DNA of 64,000 nt from Edaphobacter lichenicola (GTDB lineage Bacteria > Acidobacteriota > Terriglobia > Terriglobales > Acidobacteriaceae), in contig NZ_JACHDY010000001.1 in assembly GCF_014201315.1 (NCBI RefSeq), positions 868,001-932,000 of the forward strand, given 5' to 3'. Position numbers and translations under genes: made by a program. The notes under the pieces were generated by a model. It saw only the letters and a list, made by a program, of their open reading frames with translations, was not told where the DNA came from and ran no database searches. This document shows positions 36,337-44,704 of the stretch, piece after piece (position 1 is the first letter of the stretch; each line of letters begins with the position of its first letter).

Positions 36337-36837
36337 ATGGACCACAAAGAGATGGAAAGAGGACAGCCGGCATTTCTACTCGCGCAGTTGGGCGCGCATG
36401 CCGCCAATCAATTCACCGAGCGATTAGCTGTGCTGCAACTCACTCCCGCGGATGCAGGGATACTGCGGTTGCTGCGCGTCGCAGCGGCGATCAGCCAGCA
36501 GGAACTCTCGGAGAAGTTGCGCATTCATCCCAGCCGCCTGGTCGCCATCCTGGACAATCTGGAGCGGCGGCAACTTGTCGAGCGGAAACCAAACCCCAAT
36601 GACCGGCGGCTCTATTCGCTCCATCTCACCGGGGCAGGAGGCGAAATCCTGGAGCGAATTGGCAAGGTGGCCCGTGAGCATCAGGATGCGCTGCTCTCCG
36701 CACTGAGCGCCGGCGATCGCAAAAAGTTAAGCGAGTTGCTGCAGCAGGTCGCAGACCAGCAGAAGCTCACGCGCGGTGTTCACCCCGGGTATCAGCGGCT
36801 GGGCAAGACGAAGCCTTCCGACCTCAAGCATTCCTGA
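36337..36837 (+). CDS. MarR-family transcriptional regulator
   Basis: A 166-residue MarR protein. The winged helix-turn-helix at about 40–105 contains ISQQELSEKLRIHPSRLVAIL and LERRQLVERKPNPNDRRLYS, where the DRR motif lies in the wing. It diverges from the DUF4386 gene across a palindrome and probably represses both. Signal unknown. It lies between the gltX fragment and the intact gltX and may have arrived with the DUF4386 gene as one unit. The RBS before the ATG at 36337 is not obvious. Confidence 0.88.
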   Translation: MDHKEMERGQPAFLLAQLGAHAANQFTERLAVLQLTPADAGILRLLRVAAAISQQELSEKLRIHPSRLVAILDNLERRQLVERKPNPNDRRLYSLHLTGAGGEILERIGKVAREHQDALLSALSAGDRKKLSELLQQVADQQKLTRGVHPGYQRLGKTKPSDLKHS

Positions 36838-36891
36838 AATGCTGCACCAACCACCGTCGCATCCTCTGCTAGCATTAAACTCTTGGCCTTT

Positions 36892-38424
36892 ATGACAAAT
36901 AGCATCAGCACCTCCGATACCCCCATCCGCGTCCGCATCGCTCCCTCCCCCACCGGCGACCCCCACGTAGGCACCGCCTACATCGGCCTCATCAACTACC
37001 TCTACGCCCGCCAGCGCAACGGAAAATTCGTCCTCCGCATCGAGGACACCGACCGCGCCCGCTTCGTCGCCACCTCCGAGCAGGAGATCTTCAACTCCCT
37101 CCGCTGGCTCGGCCTCACCTGGGACGAAGGCCCCGACCTCGGCGGCCCCTACGGCCCCTATCGCCAATCCGAGCGCACCGAAATCTACCGCGAGCACGTC
37201 GAGCTCCTCCTTGCCAACGGCACCGCCTACCGCTCCTTTGAAACTCCTGAAGAATTAGAGGCTCTGAGACAACGCCAGATCGCCGCCAAGCTCCCACCAC
37301 GCTACGACGGCGCCCACCGCGAACTCTCCCAGGCACTAATCGACGCCTACCTCGCCGAAGGCCGCCCCTACACCGTCCGCCTCAAAGTCCCCGCCGGCGA
37401 CCCTGCCTTCACCGAGTTTCGAGACGAACTCCGCGGCGTCATCCGCTTCGAGCACTCCAACGTCGACGATCAGGTCCTCATGAAGTCCGACGGCTTCCCC
37501 ACCTATCACCTCGCCAACGTCGTCGACGACCACCTCATGCACATCACTGACGTCATCCGCGCCGAAGAGTGGATCTCCTCCACGCCCAAGCACGTCCTGC
37601 TCTACAACGCCTTCGGCTGGGCTATCCCGCGCTTCTGGCACATGCCCCTCCTGCGCAATCTCGACAAGTCAAAAATCTCCAAGCGCAAAAATCCCGTCTC
37701 CCTCATCTACTACCGCCAGGCCGGCTTCCTCCCCGAAGCCATGATCAACTTCCTCGGCCTCATGGGCGGCGGCATGCCCGCACCCACCGCCGACTCCACC
37801 CCCGCCCAGCCGGCCACCAAAGCCCCAAACAAACCAAGCGAGACCGACATCTTCACCCTCCCCGACATGGTCGCCCGCTTCGACGTCAAAAACATCCGCC
37901 TCGGCGGCCCCGTCTTCGACCTCACCAAACTCAAGTGGCTCAACGGCGAATACATCCGCGCCCTCACCCCCGAAAAGTTCTACGCTGCACTCCGCGAAAC
38001 CATCCTAAGCGACGCCTACCTCCAACAGATCGCCCCACTCGTACAAACCCGCATCGAAACCCTCGGTGAGTTCGGCAACCTAACCCACTTCCTCTTCGCC
38101 GACGACATCATGGCCCCCGCCGAAGTCTTCGTCCCCAAAAAACGCACCCCAGAGGAAACCCTCGCCTTCGCCGCCGAGCAACTCACCCTCCTCGAAGCAA
38201 CCGACTGGACCCACGAAGCCCTCGAACCCGCCCTCAAGCAACTAGGCGAAGCCCAGCAGTGGTCCGTCAAAGAAAACTTCATGCTCCTCCGCGCCATCCT
38301 CACCGGCAGCACCATGTCTCCGCCGCTGCTCGAAAGCATGATCGTCTTCGGCAAATCCCGCACCCTCGACCGCGTCCGCCGCTTCCTCGAAACCCAGAAG
38401 AAACTAGCCAACACAAAAAAATAG
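36892..38424 (+). CDS. gltX: Glutamyl-tRNA synthetase
   Basis: Class I aminoacyl-tRNA synthetase that charges tRNA-Glu. APSPTGDPHVGTAY holds the HIGH-like HVG motif, RIEDTDRARF the Glu site, and KSKISKRK the KMSKS-like loop. The length of 510 is slightly long because of a Pro/Ala-rich insertion (GGGMPAPTADSTPAQPATKA) after the KMSKS region. The frame opens at TTG 36883, but ATG 36892 is used. No RBS is seen; the motif GCATCCTCTGCTAGCAT at 36859–36875 lies close upstream. Whether it discriminates or also charges tRNA-Gln (needing GatCAB) is not visible. Confidence 0.95.
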   Translation: MTNSISTSDTPIRVRIAPSPTGDPHVGTAYIGLINYLYARQRNGKFVLRIEDTDRARFVATSEQEIFNSLRWLGLTWDEGPDLGGPYGPYRQSERTEIYREHVELLLANGTAYRSFETPEELEALRQRQIAAKLPPRYDGAHRELSQALIDAYLAEGRPYTVRLKVPAGDPAFTEFRDELRGVIRFEHSNVDDQVLMKSDGFPTYHLANVVDDHLMHITDVIRAEEWISSTPKHVLLYNAFGWAIPRFWHMPLLRNLDKSKISKRKNPVSLIYYRQAGFLPEAMINFLGLMGGGMPAPTADSTPAQPATKAPNKPSETDIFTLPDMVARFDVKNIRLGGPVFDLTKLKWLNGEYIRALTPEKFYAALRETILSDAYLQQIAPLVQTRIETLGEFGNLTHFLFADDIMAPAEVFVPKKRTPEETLAFAAEQLTLLEATDWTHEALEPALKQLGEAQQWSVKENFMLLRAILTGSTMSPPLLESMIVFGKSRTLDRVRRFLETQKKLANTKK

Positions 38425-38467
38425 CGACGCCCTCGAGCAACGTAGCAGTTGTCGTAGAGTGCCGTGC

Positions 38468-38500
38468 TTTTTTGTTTGTCATTCCCGAAGGGAATCTGCG
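38468..38500. repeat. Intergenic palindromic repeat, copy 2
   Basis: T-rich lead, then GTCATTCCCGAAGGGAATCT and GCG, matching copy 1 at 15304–15334 with one added T in the lead. Position: after the gltX stop, before the convergent DUF1569 gene. Confidence 0.7.
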
Positions 38501-38533
38501 GTTGCCTTCCTCCACATCAACAGCAAATCCGCC

Positions 38534-38986
38534 CTAAGCCCCAAACTGCCGCAGATGATGATCCAGGTGCTTATACATCCACGCCGACCACTCCTGCGGC
38601 GTCAACCTCCCGAAGAAGCTATGCGGATGCGTGGTGCATCCCGCGGGCCCAGCCGCAGCAAACCGGTCGATCAGCCCGCACAACCGCTTCCTTTCCGCTT
38701 CAAGATCCCGTTCCTCCTCCACCTCCAGCCCCGGCACCGTAGGCGAGTTCTTGCGCATCGGCTCGCCCTCTCGAAACGCCTTCGGCTTCACCATCGGCCC
38801 AAGAATCCTCCCGATCAACATCCGCGGCGGACGCCTGTCCCCTAACGCCAACTCCATTCCCCTCGCACAATGCTCCACCGCCTGCGCTGCGTTCATCCTG
38901 CCCCACTGCGCCGCGCTATCAACCCTCAACTGCGCCATCCGCCCCTTCACCTCGTCCACTGCCGACACTTCAAAGAGATTTTTCAT
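38534..38986 (-). CDS. DUF1569 (DinB-like) protein
   Basis: A 150-residue helical protein of the DUF1569 family in the DinB/YfiT-like superfamily. WGRMNAAQAVEHCARGM near residue 28, with the His typical of the metal site, and THPHSFFGRLTPQEWSAWMYKHLDHHLRQFG at about 118–148, with further His residues, fit the usual three-His metal centre. No enzymatic role is known for this family. The ATG at 38986 is the only good start. It is convergent with gltX and stands alone. Confidence 0.85.
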   Translation of the reverse strand: MKNLFEVSAVDEVKGRMAQLRVDSAAQWGRMNAAQAVEHCARGMELALGDRRPPRMLIGRILGPMVKPKAFREGEPMRKNSPTVPGLEVEEERDLEAERKRLCGLIDRFAAAGPAGCTTHPHSFFGRLTPQEWSAWMYKHLDHHLRQFGA

Positions 38987-39201
38987 GCGGAAAGTCTACT
39001 CCAGAAAAAGCCTCACCCCGTCACGATCCAACTCCCGCTCGAAGCATCCCAAAACCTTCGTCTCCGCCCATCCACCATCGAGGGCGCGTTACCGTCGTGC
39101 TGTTCTTCAGCAAAATCCATTGGAGCTCCCGAACCTCATCTGCTAGTCTCTTCTGGTCCCTCCCAACGCGTTCAGGCCCCGGAAAAGAGTATTAGCCCCG
39201 T

Positions 39202-42054
39202 ATGAAGCAGCTTCGTCGAGTAGTCCTGCCACTCCTTACAGTGGCCCTGCTGTTCTCCTCTCTGCCCTCGTTCTCCCAGACGCCAGAGCCCCGGATAAAA
39301 GGCGCCATCACCGAAACCTCCCGCGCAGTCCTTCCCAACTCACGCTCCCCAAGAGTGCGCACCGCTGAGGACCTCGGCGCCGTCTCCTCCGACACAACCA
39401 TCCCAGGCATCACGCTCGTCTTCAAGCGCTCGGCCACCCAGGAAACCACCCTGCAGGAGCTCCTCTCCGCCCAGCAGAACCCGTCCTCGCCGCTCTATCA
39501 CCACTGGCTCACCCCTGAGATCTTCGCCACTCGCTTCAGTGTCTCCGACCAGGACATCGCAGCCACTCAAAGCTGGCTCGCCTCGCGCGGCTTTCACATC
39601 GACAGGGTATCCCGCAGCCGAGACCGCATCACCTTCTCCGGCACAGCGGCGCAGGTCGATGCCGCCTTCGGCACCGAGCTCCACCACTACCGCACAGTCG
39701 ATAACGAAACCCACTTCGCCCCCGCAGCCGACCTCACCCTCCCCGCCGAGCTAGCCCCCGTAACCGCCGCCATCCTCCACCTCTCCGACTTCCGGCCCAA
39801 ACCAAACGTCAAGCTACAAACCCGCCCTCAACCCGACTACACGACGCTTTCGACACAAACCCACTACCTCGGCCCACAAGACATCGCCACAATGTATGAC
39901 CTGAACACGCTCTACAGCAGCGGGTTCAATGGTTCCGGCCAGGGCCTCGCGGTTGTAGGTCAGTCCTATGCTGGCTCCGCGGTCTCGTTCTTCAAGGGAA
40001 ACCTCTCGCCGGGCAGCGGTAACATCAGCTTTGTCCTGGTTCCAGGCTCAGGTGTTGAGGCCATCTCGCCAGGCGATGAGGGGGAGTCCGAAATCGACCT
40101 CGAATACTCCTCCGGTATCGCCACGGAGGCCAACATCTTCTTCGTTCATGTAGGGGCCAACCAGAACTACGATGTCTTCGACGCCCTGGCGTTCACGATC
40201 GACCAAAACATAGCCCCCGTGGTTAGCATCAGTTATGGCATCTGCGAACCACTGATGAGCGCGGCAGATCTCGATCAGGGAAATGCGCTCTTCGAACAAG
40301 CGGCGGCTCAGGGACAAACCCTCGTTGCTGCTGCGGGTGACAGCGGCTCTACCGCCTGCGCCGCCTATCCCTCTTCAGAGGTTACCGCCACACAGCAACA
40401 GGCTCTCTCGGTTTCATATCCTGCGGACAGTCCCTATGTCACGGCGGTAGGCGGAACTCAGATGGCAACCGGAACCTTTGCCCCAGGGGCCAGTCAATAT
40501 TGGTCAACCGCCAGCAACGGAAATCTGATCAGTTCTCTACTCTCCTACGTTCCAGAGGTGGTTTGGAACGAGGGCTCGTCCTCGTTCGGCATCGCCGCAA
40601 GTGGTGGCGGCACCAGCGCCCACTTCTCACGGCCCACTTGGCAGACCAGTGTCCCGGGGATATCTTCTGGAGCCTACCGCCTCTTGCCCGACATAGCTCT
40701 TCAGTCTTCAATCAAAAGTCCCGGCTTCCTCTTCTGCTCCGACGACCCGTCTCTGACGAACTCACAGGGGCAGAGCGCCAGTTGCGCCAATGGACTCGGG
40801 GGTAGTAACACGAACTTCCCGGTAGCCGGCGGAACCAGCTTTGCCACGCCCATCTTCGCCGGTCTGATCGCCATCCTCAACCAGGCCCAGCAGGAAACAG
40901 GACAGGGAAACATCAACCCCATCCTGTACGGCCTGGCATCGAATCCTGCATCGTATGCAGCGGTGTTTCACGATATTGTCTCCGGTACGAACGCCTGCGC
41001 TGCTGGCACTCCCTCTTGCGCAGCGCCCGGCGAGTCAGGATACCCGGCAACCCCAGGGTATGACGAGGCTACCGGTCTAGGCAGCGTCGATTTCGGCCAG
41101 TTGGCTAAGGCGTTACCTCCAAGCCCAACCACGAAACTAATACCGACCACTATCCGGATCAATTCTGTCTTTACCGATACTCCGGGAGACATTGCCGTTC
41201 AAATTACCGTGGGACCGGCCAGCTCTCCTGTCAATGCCGTTGCTCTCACCGGCGGCGTTTCGGTGTCCCTCGATGGCACTGTCTTGAACCCTTCGCTTGC
41301 GTTCCCGTCGACTCCTTACTATAACGACGGCGGCCAACTCATCACCTTTCCTTTTCCGCAGCCGTCGACCCCCGGTTCTCATTTGCTGACCGTCGCCTAC
41401 CCTGGTGACGCAACACTTTCACCTTCCATCGCAACCTACGCCTTCCAGGTCGGGAACCTGACAGCTACCGGCAGCTTCACGGTTACAGCCGCAAACCTCA
41501 CGGTCGCAAACGGCAGCCAGGGAAGCATTCCAATCAACGCGACGCCCGCTGGGGGGTACAGCGGCAGAGTTGCCTGGTCTCTCGCCGCCACAACTACGAA
41601 TGGCACAGCTGAAGTGTGCTACTCCATCCGCCCATCCTCCACCAACAACCCAAACGCGGCTACACTCACCATCTTCGTAGGTTCGGCATGCAACTCAACG
41701 GCCCCGGCCGACCGTTCGAACCTTCGCTCTATCAACTCTCGCGTTGCCTCGAAGCAGGAGACTCCGTCCCCATGGCGCAAAACGCCGCAGATCGCTCTCT
41801 ACGCCGGGCTGATCCTCTGCGGCTCTCTAGCAGGACGTCGGCGTAAGATCCGCCTGTCGCTGCTACTGGCTCTGGCATCTTTGACTTACATCACCACTGG
41901 CCTCACCGGCTGCGGTGGTGGCGGGGGAAGCAAACCCGGCACGCCACCGGCAGTAACACCCACTGCGACCACCTACACCATCACCTTGACCGGAAATGAC
42001 TCCGTCAACACGTCGATCACCGCCTCAACCACCTTCACCCTCACAGTCAATTAG
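39202..42054 (+). CDS. Secreted S53 (sedolisin / kumamolisin-like) peptidase with Ig-like and C-terminal extension
   Basis: A 950-residue secreted acid-type serine-carboxyl peptidase. It has a signal peptide (cleavage about 26, after SLPSFSQ). The pro-kumamolisin domain covers about 45–190, with FKRSATQETTLQELLSAQQ. The catalytic domain is about 215–640. EGESEIDLEYS (about 294–304) gives the Glu/Asp pair, and GGTSFATPIFAG (about 542–553) holds the nucleophilic Ser. A bacterial Ig-like repeat follows, then a hydrophobic stretch (ALYAGLILCGSLAG, basic RRRKIR, LLLALASLTY) and CGGGGGSKPG. The C-terminal arrangement looks like a membrane or cell-surface retention tail. S53 enzymes are abundant in Acidobacteria. 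Confidence 0.92.
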   Translation: MKQLRRVVLPLLTVALLFSSLPSFSQTPEPRIKGAITETSRAVLPNSRSPRVRTAEDLGAVSSDTTIPGITLVFKRSATQETTLQELLSAQQNPSSPLYHHWLTPEIFATRFSVSDQDIAATQSWLASRGFHIDRVSRSRDRITFSGTAAQVDAAFGTELHHYRTVDNETHFAPAADLTLPAELAPVTAAILHLSDFRPKPNVKLQTRPQPDYTTLSTQTHYLGPQDIATMYDLNTLYSSGFNGSGQGLAVVGQSYAGSAVSFFKGNLSPGSGNISFVLVPGSGVEAISPGDEGESEIDLEYSSGIATEANIFFVHVGANQNYDVFDALAFTIDQNIAPVVSISYGICEPLMSAADLDQGNALFEQAAAQGQTLVAAAGDSGSTACAAYPSSEVTATQQQALSVSYPADSPYVTAVGGTQMATGTFAPGASQYWSTASNGNLISSLLSYVPEVVWNEGSSSFGIAASGGGTSAHFSRPTWQTSVPGISSGAYRLLPDIALQSSIKSPGFLFCSDDPSLTNSQGQSASCANGLGGSNTNFPVAGGTSFATPIFAGLIAILNQAQQETGQGNINPILYGLASNPASYAAVFHDIVSGTNACAAGTPSCAAPGESGYPATPGYDEATGLGSVDFGQLAKALPPSPTTKLIPTTIRINSVFTDTPGDIAVQITVGPASSPVNAVALTGGVSVSLDGTVLNPSLAFPSTPYYNDGGQLITFPFPQPSTPGSHLLTVAYPGDATLSPSIATYAFQVGNLTATGSFTVTAANLTVANGSQGSIPINATPAGGYSGRVAWSLAATTTNGTAEVCYSIRPSSTNNPNAATLTIFVGSACNSTAPADRSNLRSINSRVASKQETPSPWRKTPQIALYAGLILCGSLAGRRRKIRLSLLLALASLTYITTGLTGCGGGGGSKPGTPPAVTPTATTYTITLTGNDSVNTSITASTTFTLTVN

Positions 42055-42078
42055 CCGGATTTCGCAAACCCTGAAGAG

Positions 42079-42201
42079 GCTGGTGAAAAAGTCCGTCTTG
42101 CTTAAGGGCACGGCTTCAGCCGTGCCGCAAGAGCTTTGGTTGCATTGCGGCTTCAGCCGCTGAGGGTCCGCCTTTCGTTTCGGAAGGAATTTTTCAGCAC
42201 C
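42079..42201. repeat. REP-like intergenic element with paired TTCA-loop hairpins
   Basis: Two hairpins share the same loop: GGCACGGC-TTCA-GCCGTGCC (42107–42126) and GCGGC-TTCA-GCCGC (42147–42160). The flanks TGGTGAAAAA and TTTTTCAGCACC form an imperfect outer pairing. It fills the gap between the S53 and NTF2-like genes and may act as a transcription-end structure. No copies elsewhere in this window. Confidence 0.65.
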
Positions 42202-42295
42202 TCCGAAACACCGCGCTCCCCGCCCCAGGGGAGTCGAACCCCAGAGCCACGCTAAACTATCAGCCATCTCCGAAAACTCCCAAGATAGCCCCATC

Positions 42296-42688
42296 ATGCA
42301 CATCGCCGACCACCTGAAGTCCCTCGAAGAACGGCTCCTCGACCCAACCATCCGCCGCGACTCCGAAGCAGTCGCCGCCCATCTCACCGACGACTTCCTC
42401 GAGTTCGGAGGCTCAGGCCGAGTCTTCGACAAAGCCGCCATCCTCGAAGACCTCCAAGACGAGCCACCCCGCCCACCCTCCCTCCTCTCCGACTTCAAAA
42501 CCCGAGAACTAGCCCCCAACGTCATCCTCGCCACCTACAAAGCCACCCGCCGAAACGCCGCCGGAGAACCAATCGGCCAGTCCTGGCGCAGCTCCATCTG
42601 GACGCACGTCAACGGCCAATGGCAGATCACCTTCCACCAGGGCACCCCAATCCCCGCCACCCCAGATCCACCTTCAACCCAAAAATAA
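42296..42688 (+). CDS. NTF2-like protein (DUF4440/SnoaL type)
   Basis: A 130-residue protein with a cone-shaped NTF2-like fold pattern. It has LKSLEERLLDP, then AAHLTDDFLEFGGSGRVFDKA, ILATYKATR and a C-terminal SSIWTHVNGQWQITFHQGTP, the usual end of the DUF4440 family. No catalytic residues are certain; such proteins are small enzymes or binding domains. Its TAA stop is part of the opening AAAAATAAATCTC of the CCACG repeat, as if the repeat lay right at the coding end. The start is ATG 42296; the RBS is weak. Confidence 0.8.
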   Translation: MHIADHLKSLEERLLDPTIRRDSEAVAAHLTDDFLEFGGSGRVFDKAAILEDLQDEPPRPPSLLSDFKTRELAPNVILATYKATRRNAAGEPIGQSWRSSIWTHVNGQWQITFHQGTPIPATPDPPSTQK

Positions 42689-42836
42689 ATCTCAAAAACG
42701 TGGCGTATTTTTCCGCTTCAAAAAAGCCGCGGCAAAACACCACGTTCTCATCACAATCCACCACGTTCTTCAGCACAAAAAACCACCACCAAACACCACG
42801 TCTTTTCCAAAACACCCCTCAAAAATGCCCGTAAAA
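42681..42836. repeat. CCACG-rich intergenic repeat, copy 2
   Basis: Same part order as 18497–18672. It opens AAAAATAAATCTCAAAA, then ACGTGGCGTATTTTTCCGC. CACCACG or CCACG units follow near 42738, 42759 and 42794, then ACACCCCTCAAAAA. It starts inside the last codons of the NTF2-like gene. A terminator hairpin follows directly. Confidence 0.72.
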
Positions 42837-42844
42837 CAACAAAA

Positions 42845-42874
42845 GCCCCGGCTCTCACCGGGGCCCATTTTTTT
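42845..42874. terminator. Bidirectional rho-independent terminator
   Basis: GCCCCGG-CTCTCA-CCGGGGC, a perfect 7-bp GC stem with a 6-base loop, followed on the plus strand by CCA and seven T. On the minus strand the same stem is followed by TTTTGTTG. It separates the convergent NTF2-like and alaC genes. Confidence 0.85.
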
Positions 42875-42889
42875 CTAGATTAAAACCCT

Positions 42890-44071
42890 TCAACCCGCCT
42901 TGAACATCTGCTTGATCCCCCGCAGCGCCTGCCGTGTCCGCTCCTCGTTTTCAATCAGCGAAAACCGCACATGCCCATCCCCATGCTCGCCAAAACCCAC
43001 GCCAGGGCTCACTGCAACCTTCGCCTCCAGCAGCAGCTTCTTCGAAAACTCAATAGATCCAAGCCCTTTATACTGCTCCGGAATCCGCGCCCACGCAAAC
43101 ATGGTCGCCTTCGGCAACTCCACCGGCCATCCCAGCTTATTCAGCCCCGGCACCAGAACATCCCGCCGTTCCTTGTAAATATCGCGAATCTCCGCCACAC
43201 ACTCCTGCGGCCCATCCAGCGCGCAGATCGCCGCCACCTGAATCGGCGTAAAAGTCCCATAGTCGAAGTAGCTCTTGATGCGTCCCAAAGCCGCGACCAG
43301 CTTGGGGTTTCCCACCATGAAGCCCACCCGCCAACCCGGCATATTGTAACTCTTCGAGAGCGTAAAGAACTCCACCGCGATCTCCTTCGCCCCAGCAACT
43401 TCCAGGATGCTCGGAGCACGATATCCATCAAACACAATGTCCGCATAGGCCAGATCGTGAACGATGTAGATCCCCAACTCCCTGCACAGCGCCACAATTC
43501 GCTCAAAGAACGAAAGCTCCACACACTGCGCCGTAGGGTTCGAAGGAAAGTTCAGAATCAGCAGCTTCGGCCGCGGCTCCATGCGTGGTAGATCATGCTC
43601 CAACTCCTCCAGCAGCGCCTCCGCAGTCCCGCCTCGCATCGGAATGCTCTGCACCTTCGAACCCGCAATCACTGGCCCAAAGATATGAATCGGATAACTC
43701 GGATTCGGCACAGCGACGGTATCCTCGTCATCCAGCACCGCCAGACAAAGATGCGCAATCCCCTCCTTCGAACCGATCGTAACGATCGCCTCGGTCTCCG
43801 GATCGAGATCCACATCGTAGCGCCGCTTGTACCAGTTACAAATCGCCCGACGCAGTCGAGGAACGCCACGCGACAACGAGTACCGATGCGTAGCCGTCCG
43901 CTGCGCCGCTTCAATCAGCTTGTCGACGATATGCTTCGGCGTCGCGCCGTCGGGATTCCCCATCCCGAAATCAATGATGTCCTCACCACGCTTGCGTGCC
44001 GCAGCCTTCAGCTCGCTTGTGATGTTGAATACATACGCCGGCAGCCGTGTCAGCCTTCGAAATTCTTCCAT
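42890..44071 (-). CDS. alaC: Alanine-forming aminotransferase (AlaC type)
   Basis: Fold-type I PLP aminotransferase of 393 residues, very close to E. coli AlaC (pyruvate plus glutamate to alanine and 2-oxoglutarate). LPAYVFNITSELKAAARKRG is a hallmark N-terminus. FGMGNPDGATPKHIVDKL, NFPSNPTAQCVELSFFE, VHDLAYADIVFDG and TLSKSYNMPGWRVGFMVGN (Schiff-base Lys) follow in order. The frame runs back to GTG 44119, but ATG 44071 matches the family. The terminator at 42845 ends the transcript. It stands apart from the DsbD-alpha gene upstream (129-base gap). Confidence 0.93.
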   Translation of the reverse strand: MEEFRRLTRLPAYVFNITSELKAAARKRGEDIIDFGMGNPDGATPKHIVDKLIEAAQRTATHRYSLSRGVPRLRRAICNWYKRRYDVDLDPETEAIVTIGSKEGIAHLCLAVLDDEDTVAVPNPSYPIHIFGPVIAGSKVQSIPMRGGTAEALLEELEHDLPRMEPRPKLLILNFPSNPTAQCVELSFFERIVALCRELGIYIVHDLAYADIVFDGYRAPSILEVAGAKEIAVEFFTLSKSYNMPGWRVGFMVGNPKLVAALGRIKSYFDYGTFTPIQVAAICALDGPQECVAEIRDIYKERRDVLVPGLNKLGWPVELPKATMFAWARIPEQYKGLGSIEFSKKLLLEAKVAVSPGVGFGEHGDGHVRFSLIENEERTRQALRGIKQMFKAG

Positions 44072-44200
44072 TCCCGTCCGCCCGCTCCTGTCTGTCCTGT
44101 TCCTCCATGATGCCACCACTCCATCAGAAAGAACGCCAGACGTATCGAGCCTACCAACAGAAGTTTTTCCGATCGCTCCACAACGAGCTACTACGACGAC

Positions 44201-44704
44201 CTATTTGGCCGTGAAGATCACCTGAACCGGCAGGCTCTTCGGCGGATAGCACGCCGCATGATCGCACGCCTGATACCGCAGCGTCCCATCCACCGTATGC
44301 ATCCCCGCCTCGGCCACCACCGGCAGCTTCACCGTAAACGCACCCGAATAAACATCCAGCTTCTCCGTCGGATCGAAGCTAAAGCTGTACGACGTCCCGG
44401 ACGGATACTCAACCGCCTCAGCCTTCACCCCCGTAGCCGGCTGCAGCTCAATCCTGGTCGGAATCAACAGCTCCGACTTCGGCGAATGCGAGTTCACATG
44501 GTAGCCATCCAGCACGCGAAAGTGCAGCTCCAGCACGCTGCGCTTCCCTGCCGCGACACTCTGCGGCTCAGCACCATACACAACATACGACTTCGGCTTC
44601 ACCACAGGAGCATCAAGATTACCGACCTGCTGCGCCGCCAACACGACCGGCAACCCGATCAGCAATCCCGCAAAGAACCTCGTCAATCCCGTCGATCGCG
44701 TCAC
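44201..44704 (-). CDS. Stand-alone DsbD alpha-domain-like protein
   Basis: A 167-residue secreted protein: signal peptide FFAGLLIGLPVVLAA, cleavage about 24. The rest is an Ig-like domain like the N-terminal domain of DsbD, with a Cys pair in LRYQACDHAACYPPKSLPV that would shuttle electrons. It lacks the membrane (beta) and thioredoxin (gamma) domains of full DsbD. The thioredoxin-like TlpA protein is encoded just upstream; the start GTG 44704 overlaps its stop (GTGA), so the pair may work together in periplasmic disulfide reduction or cytochrome c maturation. That link is an inference. Confidence 0.83.
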   Translation of the reverse strand: MTRSTGLTRFFAGLLIGLPVVLAAQQVGNLDAPVVKPKSYVVYGAEPQSVAAGKRSVLELHFRVLDGYHVNSHSPKSELLIPTRIELQPATGVKAEAVEYPSGTSYSFSFDPTEKLDVYSGAFTVKLPVVAEAGMHTVDGTLRYQACDHAACYPPKSLPVQVIFTAK

